From: Bradyrhizobium nivariense
GTDB taxonomy: Bacteria > Pseudomonadota > Alphaproteobacteria > Rhizobiales > Xanthobacteraceae
Reading direction: 5' to 3'
Assembly (NCBI RefSeq): GCF_029846715.1
Contig: NZ_JARVWW010000004.1
Coordinates: forward strand, 248,001-312,000
Length of the DNA stretch: 64,000 nt
The first letter of the stretch is position 1; each line of letters begins with the position of its first letter. The position numbers were made by a program, and so were the translations under genes. Below the pieces are notes generated by a model that worked only from the letters and a program-made list of their open reading frames with translations, did no database searches and was not told where the DNA came from. This document shows positions 16,839 through 25,019 of the stretch, piece after piece.

Positions 16839-17516
16839 CTACTGCAACGGCGGATCGCCGCTGGTGCGCTTCTTGGCGAGGTCCATCTCGGTGACGGCGA
16901 TCAGGATTTCGGCGCGGATCTTCAGGTCCGGCGCTTCCAGCATCGCTTGCTTCTCGGCCACGCCATAGGGCGACATCATCGCCAGCGCGTTGACGAGCGC
17001 TTCGTTGGGTGCGCTCTCGACGCCCTCCCAGTCGACCTTGAGGTTGTTGGCCTTCAAAAAGTCCGCCAGTACCGTCAGCAGCGCTTCGCGATCGACCTCG
17101 TCCTCGCCCATGCGCGGCGTGAAGTCGTCGACGAAGGCGAAGAAATCCACCTTGCACTGCCGGTAGGCGGTGAGCACTTCGAGCTCCTCGACCACCTTGA
17201 AGCGCGAGACGCCGGTGAGCTCGAGGATGTAGCGGCCGTCGCCGGATTCGGCGAGCTGGGTGATGCGGCCGACACAGCCGACGCTGAACAGCGCCGGCTT
17301 GTCGGAATTCTTGGGCGAGTGCGCGATGTCGGGCTGGATCATGCCGATCAGGCGATGGCCGTCGCGGAAGGCATCGTCGATCATCGCGAGGTAGCGCGGC
17401 TCGAAGATGTTGAGCGGCATCTGCCCGCGCGGCAGCAGCAGCGCGCCCGGCAACGGAAATACCGGAACGATCTCCGGAAGGTCGGCGGGCCCGCGATATT
17501 CGATGTTGATCGGCAT
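16839..17516 (-). CDS. LON substrate-binding domain protein
   Basis: 225 residues from ATG 17516. It contains only the N-terminal LON domain: VPVFPLPGALLLPRGQMPLN, IFEPRYLAMIDDAFRDGHRL, then VGRITQLAESGDGRYILELT. There is no AAA+ or protease domain, so it is not the Lon protease. Free-standing LON-domain proteins are widespread and their role is not defined, though an adaptor function has been suggested. It lies 88 nt downstream of the thioredoxin gene on the same strand; a palindromic repeat separates them. Confidence 0.93.
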   Translation of the reverse strand: MPINIEYRGPADLPEIVPVFPLPGALLLPRGQMPLNIFEPRYLAMIDDAFRDGHRLIGMIQPDIAHSPKNSDKPALFSVGCVGRITQLAESGDGRYILELTGVSRFKVVEELEVLTAYRQCKVDFFAFVDDFTPRMGEDEVDREALLTVLADFLKANNLKVDWEGVESAPNEALVNALAMMSPYGVAEKQAMLEAPDLKIRAEILIAVTEMDLAKKRTSGDPPLQ

Positions 17517-17540
17517 CTGCCCGGTCCCCTGGCCTTGCTA

Positions 17541-17589
17541 GCGCATGATCCGGAAAAGTGTGCAGCGGTTTTCCGAACAGATCATGCGC
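17541..17589. repeat. 49-nt palindromic module (type B, second copy)
   Basis: The reverse complement aligns over all 49 positions with 11903-11951 with five differences. The second base and its pairing partner have both changed (GAGC...GCTC to GCGC...GCGC), so the stem is preserved. Confidence 0.8.
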
Positions 17590-17603
17590 AAAAAATGCGC
17601 GCC

Positions 17604-18527
17604 CTATGAAAACAGGATGATCGACAGGCGCTTGCGTCCCTCGACGGTTGCATCGTCGGTGCCGCCCCAGGCCTCGAAGAACTGGACGAGCTGCTTGCGC
17701 GCGCCGTCGTCGTTCCATTTGCGGTCGCGTTTGACGATCGCGAGCAGCTGCTCGGTGGCCGCCGAGCGGTTGCCCTGCGCGTTGAGCGCGGTCGCGAGGT
17801 CGAATCGGGCCTGATGATCGAGCGGGTTTGCGGCGACTTTCTGTTCCAGCTCGGCGACAGGTCCCAGCGATTCGGCCTGCTCGGCGAGATCGATCGCGGT
17901 CTGCACGGCTTTCACCGCGGGGTCGTTGCGCTTGGATTCCGGCACTATGGCCAGCGTCTGCTTGGCCTGCTCCATCGCGCCGGTGGCGGCGTAGCATTTC
18001 GCGAGCCCGGCAAGCGCGGCGATGTTGGTCGATTCATGCTGCAGCACTTCTGCGTAGATCTGGGCGGCCGCAGCGGCATCGCCCTCGGCGAGCACGGCCT
18101 CGGCCTCTTGCAGGATTTCGGCGACATTCGGCTCACCCGGCGCGGTCACGCCCTTGGTCAGCTTTTCGATGAAGGCATTGAGCTGGCTCTCCGGCACCGC
18201 ACCCATGAAGCCATCGGCCGGCTGGCCGTTGACGAAGGCGATCACCGCCGGAATCGACTGGATTCCCATCTGGCCCGGGATCGCCGGGTGCTGGTCGATG
18301 TTCATCTTGACCAGCTTGACCTTGCCCTTGGCCGCCTTGACCGCCTTTTCCAGCACGGGCGTCAGCTGCTTGCACGGGCCGCACCATTCCGCCCAGAAGT
18401 CGATCAGCACCGGCTGGCGCTTCGATTCTTCGATGACGTCCTTCACGAAGGTCTGGGTGGTGGTGTCCTTGATCAGATCGGTCGCAGCCGGGCCCGCCGC
18501 TCCGTTACCCTGGTCGATGATCGTCAC
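17604..18527 (-). CDS. cnoX: Thioredoxin-TPR chaperedoxin (CnoX/YbbN type)
   Basis: 307 residues from ATG 18527. The thioredoxin domain is at about residues 20-130 with the redox motif WCGPC at 48-52 and the cis-Pro in IQSIPAV (Pro93). The rest is TPR-like helices (AEAVLAEGDAAAAAQIYAEV and ATALNAQGNRSAATEQLLAI). This is the CnoX layout: a holdase that protects proteins from oxidation and hands them to GroEL. Unlike E. coli CnoX (SXXC) it keeps a full CXXC, so thiol-disulfide activity is likely, as reported for alphaproteobacterial homologues. Confidence 0.92.
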   Translation of the reverse strand: MTIIDQGNGAAGPAATDLIKDTTTQTFVKDVIEESKRQPVLIDFWAEWCGPCKQLTPVLEKAVKAAKGKVKLVKMNIDQHPAIPGQMGIQSIPAVIAFVNGQPADGFMGAVPESQLNAFIEKLTKGVTAPGEPNVAEILQEAEAVLAEGDAAAAAQIYAEVLQHESTNIAALAGLAKCYAATGAMEQAKQTLAIVPESKRNDPAVKAVQTAIDLAEQAESLGPVAELEQKVAANPLDHQARFDLATALNAQGNRSAATEQLLAIVKRDRKWNDDGARKQLVQFFEAWGGTDDATVEGRKRLSIILFS

Positions 18528-18797
18528 GGGATCCCCTCGTCTAACTGGAATGGCGGGTCTTTAGCACGCCGCCAATTCATATGCTTCGCTGTTGGCCCTA
18601 AATTGGGCCGGGGCGGCCGAATTTCAATCCGTGCGCGCCGATTCGGCGGTTCCAGGGCGTTTTTGGGTGATTTGGCCGCGTTCGGGTCCATATCGGGCCT
18701 CCGATTGCGAATCTATGCCGCCGGTAGCTGTTGCATTCCCCTCCCGCTTTTGGCATACGACAGCCGTTGCCGGCGCGTCATGCGACCGACACAGGAT

Positions 18798-18872
<75 letters not shown>

Positions 18873-18943
18873 ATTTTTCCCAGAGCATCCGAAATCCCGT
18901 TTGCGCGCCCAGCCAGGGCTTGCCTTGCGCAAGCCGCGAAGGC

Positions 18944-19516
18944 TCAGGGAATCAATCCGGAGACGCGATAGGTCTCGATGGCGCGATCATAGAGTGAGAT
19001 GTCGTTGCGCCCGCGTGCGATCAGCTGTGCGCCAGCGATCGCGGCATAGATCGCCATCGCTCGCTCGCTACGCTCCTCTTCGCTCGAAGCGGGCTTTGCT
19101 GTCGCGAGCACACGCGCGATCCACGCGATATTCATGCGCGGAAAACGATCGATCCCACGTCTCACCTCTTCGGGGAGATCATCGAGCTCGGCGCTCATGA
19201 TGCCGCTCAGGCACATGCGATTGCCGTTGGCGAGCGCGGCTCGAAAGATCCCGACATAGCGGTCGAAGCACGCATGCGGATCGGGTGCTGTCGCGAGAAC
19301 CTCCTCCAGATAGGCGGCTCCCTCCTCGGTGTAGCGCCGGGCCAACGCCACCCCGAGATCGCCCTTGGTCGGGAAGTGATAGTGCACGCTGGCACTCTTG
19401 ATCCCGACCTCCTTGGCCAGCTCGCGAAAGCTCAGCGCAGTGTATCCGCGCGCCTGCACGGTGGCCCGGGCAGCCGCCAGGACGGCTTCCCGCATGTCAG
19501 TTTTGGTCTTTGCCAT
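18944..19516 (-). CDS. TetR-family transcriptional regulator
   Basis: 190 residues from ATG 19516 (MAKTKTDMREAVLAAARATV). The DNA-binding domain includes YTALSFRELAKEVGIKSASV and HYHFPTKGDLGVAL (residues about 25-58), and the C-terminal part resembles the TetR_C subgroup with CLSGIMSAELDDLP. It is divergent from a glutathione S-transferase gene. Two near-palindromic sites built on CTATC/GATAG lie at 19529-19546 and 19591-19610, one next to each start, which supports repression of both genes. Confidence 0.93.
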   Translation of the reverse strand: MAKTKTDMREAVLAAARATVQARGYTALSFRELAKEVGIKSASVHYHFPTKGDLGVALARRYTEEGAAYLEEVLATAPDPHACFDRYVGIFRAALANGNRMCLSGIMSAELDDLPEEVRRGIDRFPRMNIAWIARVLATAKPASSEEERSERAMAIYAAIAGAQLIARGRNDISLYDRAIETYRVSGLIP

Positions 19517-19528
19517 CGATTTCGTTAC

Positions 19529-19546
19529 CTATCAATCGATAGATAG
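19529..19546. promoter_or_regulatory. Probable TetR operator (regulator side)
   Basis: Imperfect palindrome CTATCAATCGATAGATAG, 12 nt upstream of the regulator ATG; shares the ATCGATAGA core with the second site. Confidence 0.65.
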
Positions 19547-19590
19547 CCGTTGACCGAAACGGTGGGAAGGGGGTAACAGGGCCATGCGTA

Positions 19591-19610
19591 TCTATCTATC
19601 GATAGACAGA
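19591..19610. promoter_or_regulatory. Probable TetR operator (GST side)
   Basis: TCTATCTATCGATAGACAGA is palindromic except for one base pair. It ends 16 nt before the GST start codon, a position that would block transcription or initiation. Confidence 0.7.
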
Positions 19611-19626
19611 TAAATCAAGGTGCCCC

Positions 19627-20313
19627 ATGAAAGTGTACGACCGCCCAGGCTTCCCCAACCCCGCCCGCATCCGCATCGTGCTTGCCGAGAAGCAGCTCGA
19701 ATCCGAGGTCGAGTTCATCCCGGTCGACCTCATCGGGGCCGAGCACAAGACGGCAGCGTTTCTGCAGAAGAACCCGTCCGGTGTTCTGCCCGTGCTTGAA
19801 CTCGACGATGGCACGTTCATCTCCGAATGCACGGCTATCACCGAATATCTCGATCATCTCGCCGGCGACCCGACGCTGACGGGTGCAACACCCAAACAGC
19901 GAGCACTCATCCATATGATGCAGCGGCGCGCGGAGGCCGAGCTGATCGATCCTATCGGCGAGTACTTCCATCATGCGACCCCCGGCCTCGGACCGCAGCT
20001 CCAGGCCTTCAAGAGCCTCGACTGGAATGGCCGCGCCGAGTGGGGACGGCGGCAAGGCGCGCGTGCGCGCGCCGGAATGACCTATTTCAACAGCGTGCTG
20101 GAGCGGCAGCCCTACGTCGCCGGGAACGCGTTCTCGATGGCGGACATCACTGTCTTCGCAGGTCTGATGTTCGCCGACGCTGCCGGTCTCACGATGCCCG
20201 ACAACTCCTCTGCCCTCGTTGCGTGGCGCGCTCGCATTGCCGAGCTGCCGAGCGTAAAGCATCGGACCGGCCAGACCTTTCTCGCTGACGACGCGCGCCG
20301 TCTCGGCCTCTGA
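19627..20313 (+). CDS. Glutathione S-transferase family protein
   Basis: 228 residues from ATG 19627. The N-terminal thioredoxin-fold half (MKVYDRPGFPNPARIRIVLA ... KNPSGVLPVLELDDGTFISE CTAI) has the Pro before the glutathione-binding strand (VLPVLE) and the ES/EC-type contact. The helical C-terminal half includes VAGNAFSMADITVFAGLMFA, matching GST_C. It probably detoxifies or reduces electrophiles in the cytosol; the substrate is unknown. The divergent TetR gene is its likely repressor. Confidence 0.92.
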   Translation: MKVYDRPGFPNPARIRIVLAEKQLESEVEFIPVDLIGAEHKTAAFLQKNPSGVLPVLELDDGTFISECTAITEYLDHLAGDPTLTGATPKQRALIHMMQRRAEAELIDPIGEYFHHATPGLGPQLQAFKSLDWNGRAEWGRRQGARARAGMTYFNSVLERQPYVAGNAFSMADITVFAGLMFADAAGLTMPDNSSALVAWRARIAELPSVKHRTGQTFLADDARRLGL

Positions 20314-20424
20314 TTGACTGACATCATCTCAGGGCACAAATGAGTGTCAGCATCATCTGCGAGGCGGGCTGAAGGGGCTCAGCTCCGCCTCGCACGCCTT
20401 GCATGGACCGATCCGGGAGAGGCA

Positions 20425-21411
20425 ATGACAATTCTGATCACGGGCAGCGCTGGCCATCTCGGGGAGGCCCTTCTCCGCACGCTCCGCAGGCGCGGTTCAG
20501 CTGTGCGTGGGGTCGATCTGAAGCCATCGCCCTTCACCGATGCCGCCGGGTCCATCGTCGATCCTGACTTCGTACGGCGCCAGATGGAGGGTGTCACCGC
20601 GGTGATCCACACCGCGACGCTGCACAAGCCGCATGTGGCGACCCACTCCAAACAGGATTTTGTCGACACCAACGTCACCGGCACGCTCAACCTGCTCGAG
20701 GCGGCCGTGGCTGCTGGCGTGCGCAGCTTTGTCTTCACCAGCACCACCAGCGCATTCGGCTCGCAGCTCCAGCCGGAAGCGGGCCAAGCCGCGGTGTGGG
20801 TCACCGAAGACCTGCCGCCTGTGCCCAAGAACATCTACGGCACGACCAAGCTGATGGCGGAGAACCTGTGCGAGCTGTTCTGTCGCGAGCGCGGCCTGCC
20901 TGTCGTGGTCTTGAGGACCTCGCGCTTCTTCCCGGAAGACGATGACGATCCGGCGATGCGATCGGCTTACGCGCTGGACAACACGCAGGCCAACGAGTTG
21001 CTCTATCGCCGGCTGGATATCGCGGACGCGGTGAGCGCCCATCTGCTCGCCGTCGAGCGCGCGCCGCAGATCGGTTTTGCCCGCTACATCGTGTCGGCCA
21101 CGAGCCCGTTCGAGCAGCGCCATCTCGCGGCGCTGGCACGTGATGCGGCCGATGTCGTGCGCGAGCACTATCCGGATTGTGCGAAGCTCTATGCGGCGCG
21201 CGGCTGGCGACTGTTCCCCGAGATCGACCGTGTCTATGTCAACGATCGCGCGCGGCGCGAGCTGGGCTGGCGGCCCGAATTCGACTTCGCGCATGTCCTG
21301 AACTGCCTTCGCGATGGCCGCGATTTTCGCAGCACGCTGGCGCGCGAGGTCGGGTCGAAAGGCTATCATGACACGGTGTTTGGCGTTGGTCCTTACCCCG
21401 TCGCCCCGTAG
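20425..21411 (+). CDS. NAD-dependent epimerase/dehydratase (extended SDR)
   Basis: 328 residues from ATG 20425 (GGGAGAGG upstream). The dinucleotide motif GSAGHLG lies at the N-terminus (MTILITGSAGHLGEALLRTL), the acidic residue after strand 2 is in GVDLKP, and the active-site pair is in IYGTTKLMAE (YxxxK), preceded by FTSTTSAFG. This is the UDP-sugar epimerase/cinnamyl-type extended SDR fold. The substrate cannot be assigned. The gene follows the GST gene by 111 nt and may share its transcript. Confidence 0.88.
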   Translation: MTILITGSAGHLGEALLRTLRRRGSAVRGVDLKPSPFTDAAGSIVDPDFVRRQMEGVTAVIHTATLHKPHVATHSKQDFVDTNVTGTLNLLEAAVAAGVRSFVFTSTTSAFGSQLQPEAGQAAVWVTEDLPPVPKNIYGTTKLMAENLCELFCRERGLPVVVLRTSRFFPEDDDDPAMRSAYALDNTQANELLYRRLDIADAVSAHLLAVERAPQIGFARYIVSATSPFEQRHLAALARDAADVVREHYPDCAKLYAARGWRLFPEIDRVYVNDRARRELGWRPEFDFAHVLNCLRDGRDFRSTLAREVGSKGYHDTVFGVGPYPVAP

Positions 21412-21791
21412 TCGCCGCCTTTGCTAATTTGCTCGACGCGTCAGATGTCTACCCGGAGTCACCGGGAGCAAGATGGCCTGGGCGCTTCTACTGTGCATGG
21501 GGTTGTTTTCGCGTTTTTTTGTTCACGCTCCCTCCTGCTGCCTGCAAATTAGCCACGCGTCATCTTGATTCCGCGCTGCAGCGAGCGCGTTGCCGTTGCG
21601 GCGTTCCGCCCTCGTTGACATTCCGTCTCAATTTTTATTGCGCGCAACTGCAGCGCACGCGGCGCGCTTCTCACCGTTCGCAGATGTGCTAACCTTTTTG
21701 CGTCTGCCTCTCGACAGACCCAAACTTCGCCTCTCGACTAGCAAAACAAAATAACGTGCAGCCCTGATGGCTGCCTTAGGGGAGTGACGCG
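21412..21791. other. Intergenic region without a recognisable gene
   Basis: This 380-nt gap has a lower G+C share than its neighbours and only short, non-credible ORFs. It should contain the promoter of the PQQ-type dehydrogenase; a purine-rich GGGGAGTGACGCG directly before 21792 serves as its ribosome-binding site. I see no structured RNA or repeat. Confidence 0.5.
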
Positions 21792-23084
21792 ATGAAATTC
21801 CATCGATCCGTCTTTCAATCCGTCTTTCAATCCGTCCTGGCGCTTGCAGCGGTTGCCCTTCTTGCGGGGACAAGCGCCGGTCACGCGCAGCAGCAGGACA
21901 AGAACAAGCCGCTGAAGAAATACGAATCCGGCACCAAGGAATTCTGGACCCATCCGCCGGACGACTGGTTCCTCGGCGACGAGACCGAGGCGCAGAAGGG
22001 CCTGGCGCCGCCGTCGGGGCCGCCGACCGGCGCGTCGGAGGCCGAACTCGCCGCGATGATGAAGAAGATCAAGCTGCCGCCCGGCTTCAAGATCGAGGTC
22101 TATGCGCCCGGCGTCCTCGCGGCGCGGCAGATGGCCTGGGGTGACAAGGGCACGCTGTTCGTCGGCTCGTTCGGCCTCGGCAACGTCTATGCGATCAAGG
22201 ACAACAACGGCAAGAAGGAGGTCAAGACCATCCTGAAGGGGCTGAACATGCCCACTGGTCTGGCCTTCAAGGACGGCGCGCTCTACGTCATCGCGGTCGA
22301 CAAGCTGATCCGCTACGACGATGCCGAAGCCAAGATGGATAATCTCGGCGAGGGCAAGGTCGTCTATGACGACATGCCGTCCTATGCCGCGCATGGCTGG
22401 AAATACATCGCGGTCGACAAGGAAGGCTGGTTCTACCTGCCGTTCGGACCGCCCTTCAACGTCGGCGTGCCCCCGACCAGCGTGTCGCAAATCCGCCGCG
22501 TCGATCCCAAGACCGGCAACGCCGAAGTCTATGCGCTCGGCGTCCGCAACTCGGTCGGCGGCGACGTCGATCCGCGTACCGGCAAATACTGGTTCACCGA
22601 GAACGCGCGCGACTGGATCAGCGACGATCTACCCAGCGACAAGCTGAACATGATCTCGAAGATCGGCGAGCACTTTGGCTATCCCTATTGCCACCAGGGT
22701 GACCTGCCCGATCCGAAGTTCGCGATGGGCCACAAGTGCTCGGAGTTCACGCCGCCCGTGCTGAATCTCGGCGCGCATGTCGCTCCGCTCGGCATGAAGT
22801 TCTATACCGGCGACCAATTCCCCGCCGAGTACAAGAACAACATCCTGATCGCCGAGCACGGCTCCTGGAATCGTCACAAGTACCAGGGCGGCCGCATCAT
22901 GCGCGTGATCGTCGGGCCCGACGGCAAGAACGCCAAGCAGGAAGTGTTCGCCTCCGGCTGGATCGAGGGCGACCAGGGCTATCTCGGCCGTCCCGACGAC
23001 ATCATCCTCGCCAAGGACGGCTCGATCCTCGTCGCCGACGATTGGGCCGGCGCGATCTACCGCATCAGCTACAGCAAGAAGTAG
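21792..23084 (+). CDS. Periplasmic PQQ-type sugar/sorbosone dehydrogenase
   Basis: 430 residues. A signal peptide (MKFHRSVFQSVFQSVLALAA, ending about SAGHAQ) contains a 12-nt microduplication that yields VFQSVFQS. The mature protein is a six-bladed beta-propeller of the soluble quinoprotein glucose/L-sorbosone dehydrogenase family: KLPPGFKIEVYAPGVLAARQ, LKGLNMPTGLAFKDGALYVI, ALGVRNSVGGDVDPRTGKYW, HVAPLGMKFYTGDQFP and IAEHGSWNR. It would oxidise a sugar or aldehyde in the periplasm with PQQ. The dihaem cytochrome c encoded downstream is a plausible electron acceptor, although a terminator and a repeat lie between them. Confidence 0.88.
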   Translation: MKFHRSVFQSVFQSVLALAAVALLAGTSAGHAQQQDKNKPLKKYESGTKEFWTHPPDDWFLGDETEAQKGLAPPSGPPTGASEAELAAMMKKIKLPPGFKIEVYAPGVLAARQMAWGDKGTLFVGSFGLGNVYAIKDNNGKKEVKTILKGLNMPTGLAFKDGALYVIAVDKLIRYDDAEAKMDNLGEGKVVYDDMPSYAAHGWKYIAVDKEGWFYLPFGPPFNVGVPPTSVSQIRRVDPKTGNAEVYALGVRNSVGGDVDPRTGKYWFTENARDWISDDLPSDKLNMISKIGEHFGYPYCHQGDLPDPKFAMGHKCSEFTPPVLNLGAHVAPLGMKFYTGDQFPAEYKNNILIAEHGSWNRHKYQGGRIMRVIVGPDGKNAKQEVFASGWIEGDQGYLGRPDDIILAKDGSILVADDWAGAIYRISYSKK

Positions 23085-23097
23085 CGCGACACGAGAA

Positions 23098-23138
23098 GGA
23101 GGCTGCGACCGGGTGACGGCCGCAGCCTCTTTTGTTTT
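23098..23138 (+). terminator. Intrinsic terminator after the PQQ-type dehydrogenase
   Basis: 9-bp stem GAGGCTGCG/CGCAGCCTC (23099-23129) followed by TTTTGTTTT, 14 nt after the stop codon. Confidence 0.85.
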
Positions 23139-23149
23139 AATATCTCCCG

Positions 23150-23275
23150 CTGTCGTCCCGGATCGCGGGTTGGCGCGAGTCCGGAACCCATAACCCCGGC
23201 TGGTGGTTATGAATTCCCCAGATGCGCAATTGCGCATCGTAGCTCGTGCTTCGCGCGCCCTGAATGACGAGCTCG
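23150..23275. repeat. Interspersed intergenic repeat (GTCGTCCCGG family)
   Basis: Begins TGTCGTCCCGGATCGCGGGT, includes CCGGAACCCATAACCCC and a GGTTATG block, an ATGCGCAATTGCGCAT palindrome and a terminal ATGACGAGC. Parts match the repeats at 11431-11574 and 24865-24980. Confidence 0.55.
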
Positions 23276-23294
23276 ATAGATCGGAACGACCCCC

Positions 23295-23888
23295 ATGCGC
23301 CGTCAGTCTTGTTCGTACACAATCGGCGCGCTATCGCTCGCGGCGTTCGCATTCGTCCCAGCCCAGGCCGCCGACAATGCCGCGATCAAGGAGAAGGCCG
23401 CCGTCTGCTCCGGTTGTCACGGCGAGAACGGCATTTCGCAGACGGAGAACATCCCTTCGCTCGCCGGCCAGCCCGATCAATTCACCCAGTGGCAGCTGGT
23501 GTTCTTTCGCGCCGGCTCGCGCAAGAACGACCAGATGCAGCCCATCGCCGAGGAAATCAGCAACGAAGACGTCCGCAATCTCGGCGCCTATTTCGCTGCG
23601 ATGACGCCGCCGAAGGCAGCGGAAGACGGGGATCCGGACCTGTCGAAAAAGGGCGCGCAAGTTGCCGTCGGCCGCCGCTGCGCCTCATGCCACACCGATA
23701 GCTTTGCCGGCACCAAGGCCGTCGCGCGGCTCGCGGGCCAGCGCGAGGAATACCTCGTCAAGGCGCTACATGATTACAAGAGCAGCCAGCGCGTCGGCGG
23801 CGGAGGCGCCGCGATGGCCGATGTCGCCTATCACATGAGCGATGAGGAAATCACCGCCGTCTCGCACTATCTCGCGTATTTCAAATAG
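23295..23888 (+). CDS. Dihaem cytochrome c (c4-like)
   Basis: 197 residues with a signal peptide (MRRQSCSYTIGALSLAAFAF ... AQAADN). Two haem-binding motifs are present, CSGCH (about residue 38) and CASCH (about residue 131), each followed by a distal Met region (NDQMQPIAEEISNEDVRNLG; AMADVAYHMSDEEITAVSHY). The tandem domain structure is that of periplasmic cytochrome c4/c553 proteins, which pass electrons to terminal oxidases or accept them from quinoprotein dehydrogenases. The gene neighbour upstream suggests the latter. Confidence 0.93.
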   Translation: MRRQSCSYTIGALSLAAFAFVPAQAADNAAIKEKAAVCSGCHGENGISQTENIPSLAGQPDQFTQWQLVFFRAGSRKNDQMQPIAEEISNEDVRNLGAYFAAMTPPKAAEDGDPDLSKKGAQVAVGRRCASCHTDSFAGTKAVARLAGQREEYLVKALHDYKSSQRVGGGGAAMADVAYHMSDEEITAVSHYLAYFK

Positions 23889-23900
23889 CGGAAGGTGCGG

Positions 23901-24824
23901 CTACCCCGCCCGCTGCTTCTCATACGCCTTCAAATGCGTATACGCGATGCGTAGCTTCGGCACCGGCACCTTGGCGGCATCGGCGCGCGCGATGAGGTCG
24001 CCGATGACGTGATCGGCCTCGACCGGCAGGCCAGCCTTGACGTCGCGGAACATCGAGGCCGTCATCGGCGAGCCCTCGGTGGTGAGGTTGCCCTTCACCC
24101 GTTCGAAGAACGGCCCGCCCGGCGTGTAGCCTGACGCGGTGGCGATCGCGCTGGTCTCGTCCAGCATGCCGAGCAGGAAATCCCTGCCGCCGGGGGCGGC
24201 GAGGATGTTGCCGACGGAGGTGCGCATCAGGCTGGTGGACGCCGCAAGCGAGGAGAGGAACACCCACTTCTCCCACATGTCCTGCATGATGTTCTGGCTG
24301 GCCGTGGCACCATTGATGCCGCTCTTGAAGGCCTCGTCGATCGCCTTGACGCGATCCGACAGCTTGCCGTCGCGCTCGCCGTAAGTGATCGCCTGCATCG
24401 GCTGGAGCTGCACCACCTCGCGCTTCTCGTTCAGCGTCGCGGCGATGGCGCAGAGGCCGCCGAGCACGCGCTCCTTGCCGAACTTGCCGTCGAGAATATC
24501 GAGATGCTTCATGCCGTTGAGCATCGGGATGACCGCCGTATCGGGCCCGACCGCCGCCGCGAACGACTTGACGGCGTCATCGAGATCGAACGCCTTGCAG
24601 CTCAAGAGCACGACGTCGAACTTGTCCTTGAGCTTGTTGGCCTCGATCCGCGGCGGGTCCTTCAGCGTCACGTCGCCATTCGGGCTCTTGATGACGAGGC
24701 CGGTGCTTGCGAGCTCGCTGGCGCGCCGCGGCCGGACCAGGAAGGTGACGTCGCGGCCGGCCTGCAACAGCCTGCCACCAAAATAGCCGCCGATGGCGCC
24801 GGCGCCGACCACGAGGATACGCAT
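23901..24824 (-). CDS. panE: 2-dehydropantoate 2-reductase (ApbA/PanE family)
   Basis: 307 residues from ATG 24824. The NADP motif GAGAIGGYFGGRL opens the protein. The ketopantoate-reductase pattern continues with LLSCKAFDLDDAVKSFAAAV, MLNGMKHLDIL and the catalytic-Lys region DMWEKWVFLSSLAASTSLMR. It converts 2-dehydropantoate to pantoate in pantothenate/CoA synthesis. This family is often present in several copies and some members reduce other 2-oxo acids, so panE is the best but not certain name. It ends 12 nt from the convergent cytochrome gene. Confidence 0.9.
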   Translation of the reverse strand: MRILVVGAGAIGGYFGGRLLQAGRDVTFLVRPRRASELASTGLVIKSPNGDVTLKDPPRIEANKLKDKFDVVLLSCKAFDLDDAVKSFAAAVGPDTAVIPMLNGMKHLDILDGKFGKERVLGGLCAIAATLNEKREVVQLQPMQAITYGERDGKLSDRVKAIDEAFKSGINGATASQNIMQDMWEKWVFLSSLAASTSLMRTSVGNILAAPGGRDFLLGMLDETSAIATASGYTPGGPFFERVKGNLTTEGSPMTASMFRDVKAGLPVEADHVIGDLIARADAAKVPVPKLRIAYTHLKAYEKQRAG

Positions 24825-24864
24825 GGGATTGTCCTTGTTGTTGCTCTTATCGCTTCTTGGACCT

Positions 24865-24980
24865 CGTCCTGGCGAAAGCCAGGACCCATTACCCCGACTG
24901 CATGTTGTCGGACAAGCTGTACTCCAGCTTAGCGCAACAACGACGACTTGTGGTTATGGGTCCTGGCTTTCGCCAGGACG
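24865..24980. repeat. Interspersed repeat with perfect 23-bp inverted ends
   Basis: Arms at 24865-24887 and 24958-24980 (CGTCCTGGCGAAAGCCAGGA plus CCC) are exact reverse complements. Each arm is itself a GTCCTGGC-GAAA-GCCAGGAC hairpin. The interior carries CCATTACCCCG and GTGGTTATGG. Confidence 0.85.
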
Positions 24981-25019
24981 ACGTCGAGGAGTTTGCTCGG
25001 TTTCCCTACTTCAAGAAAA

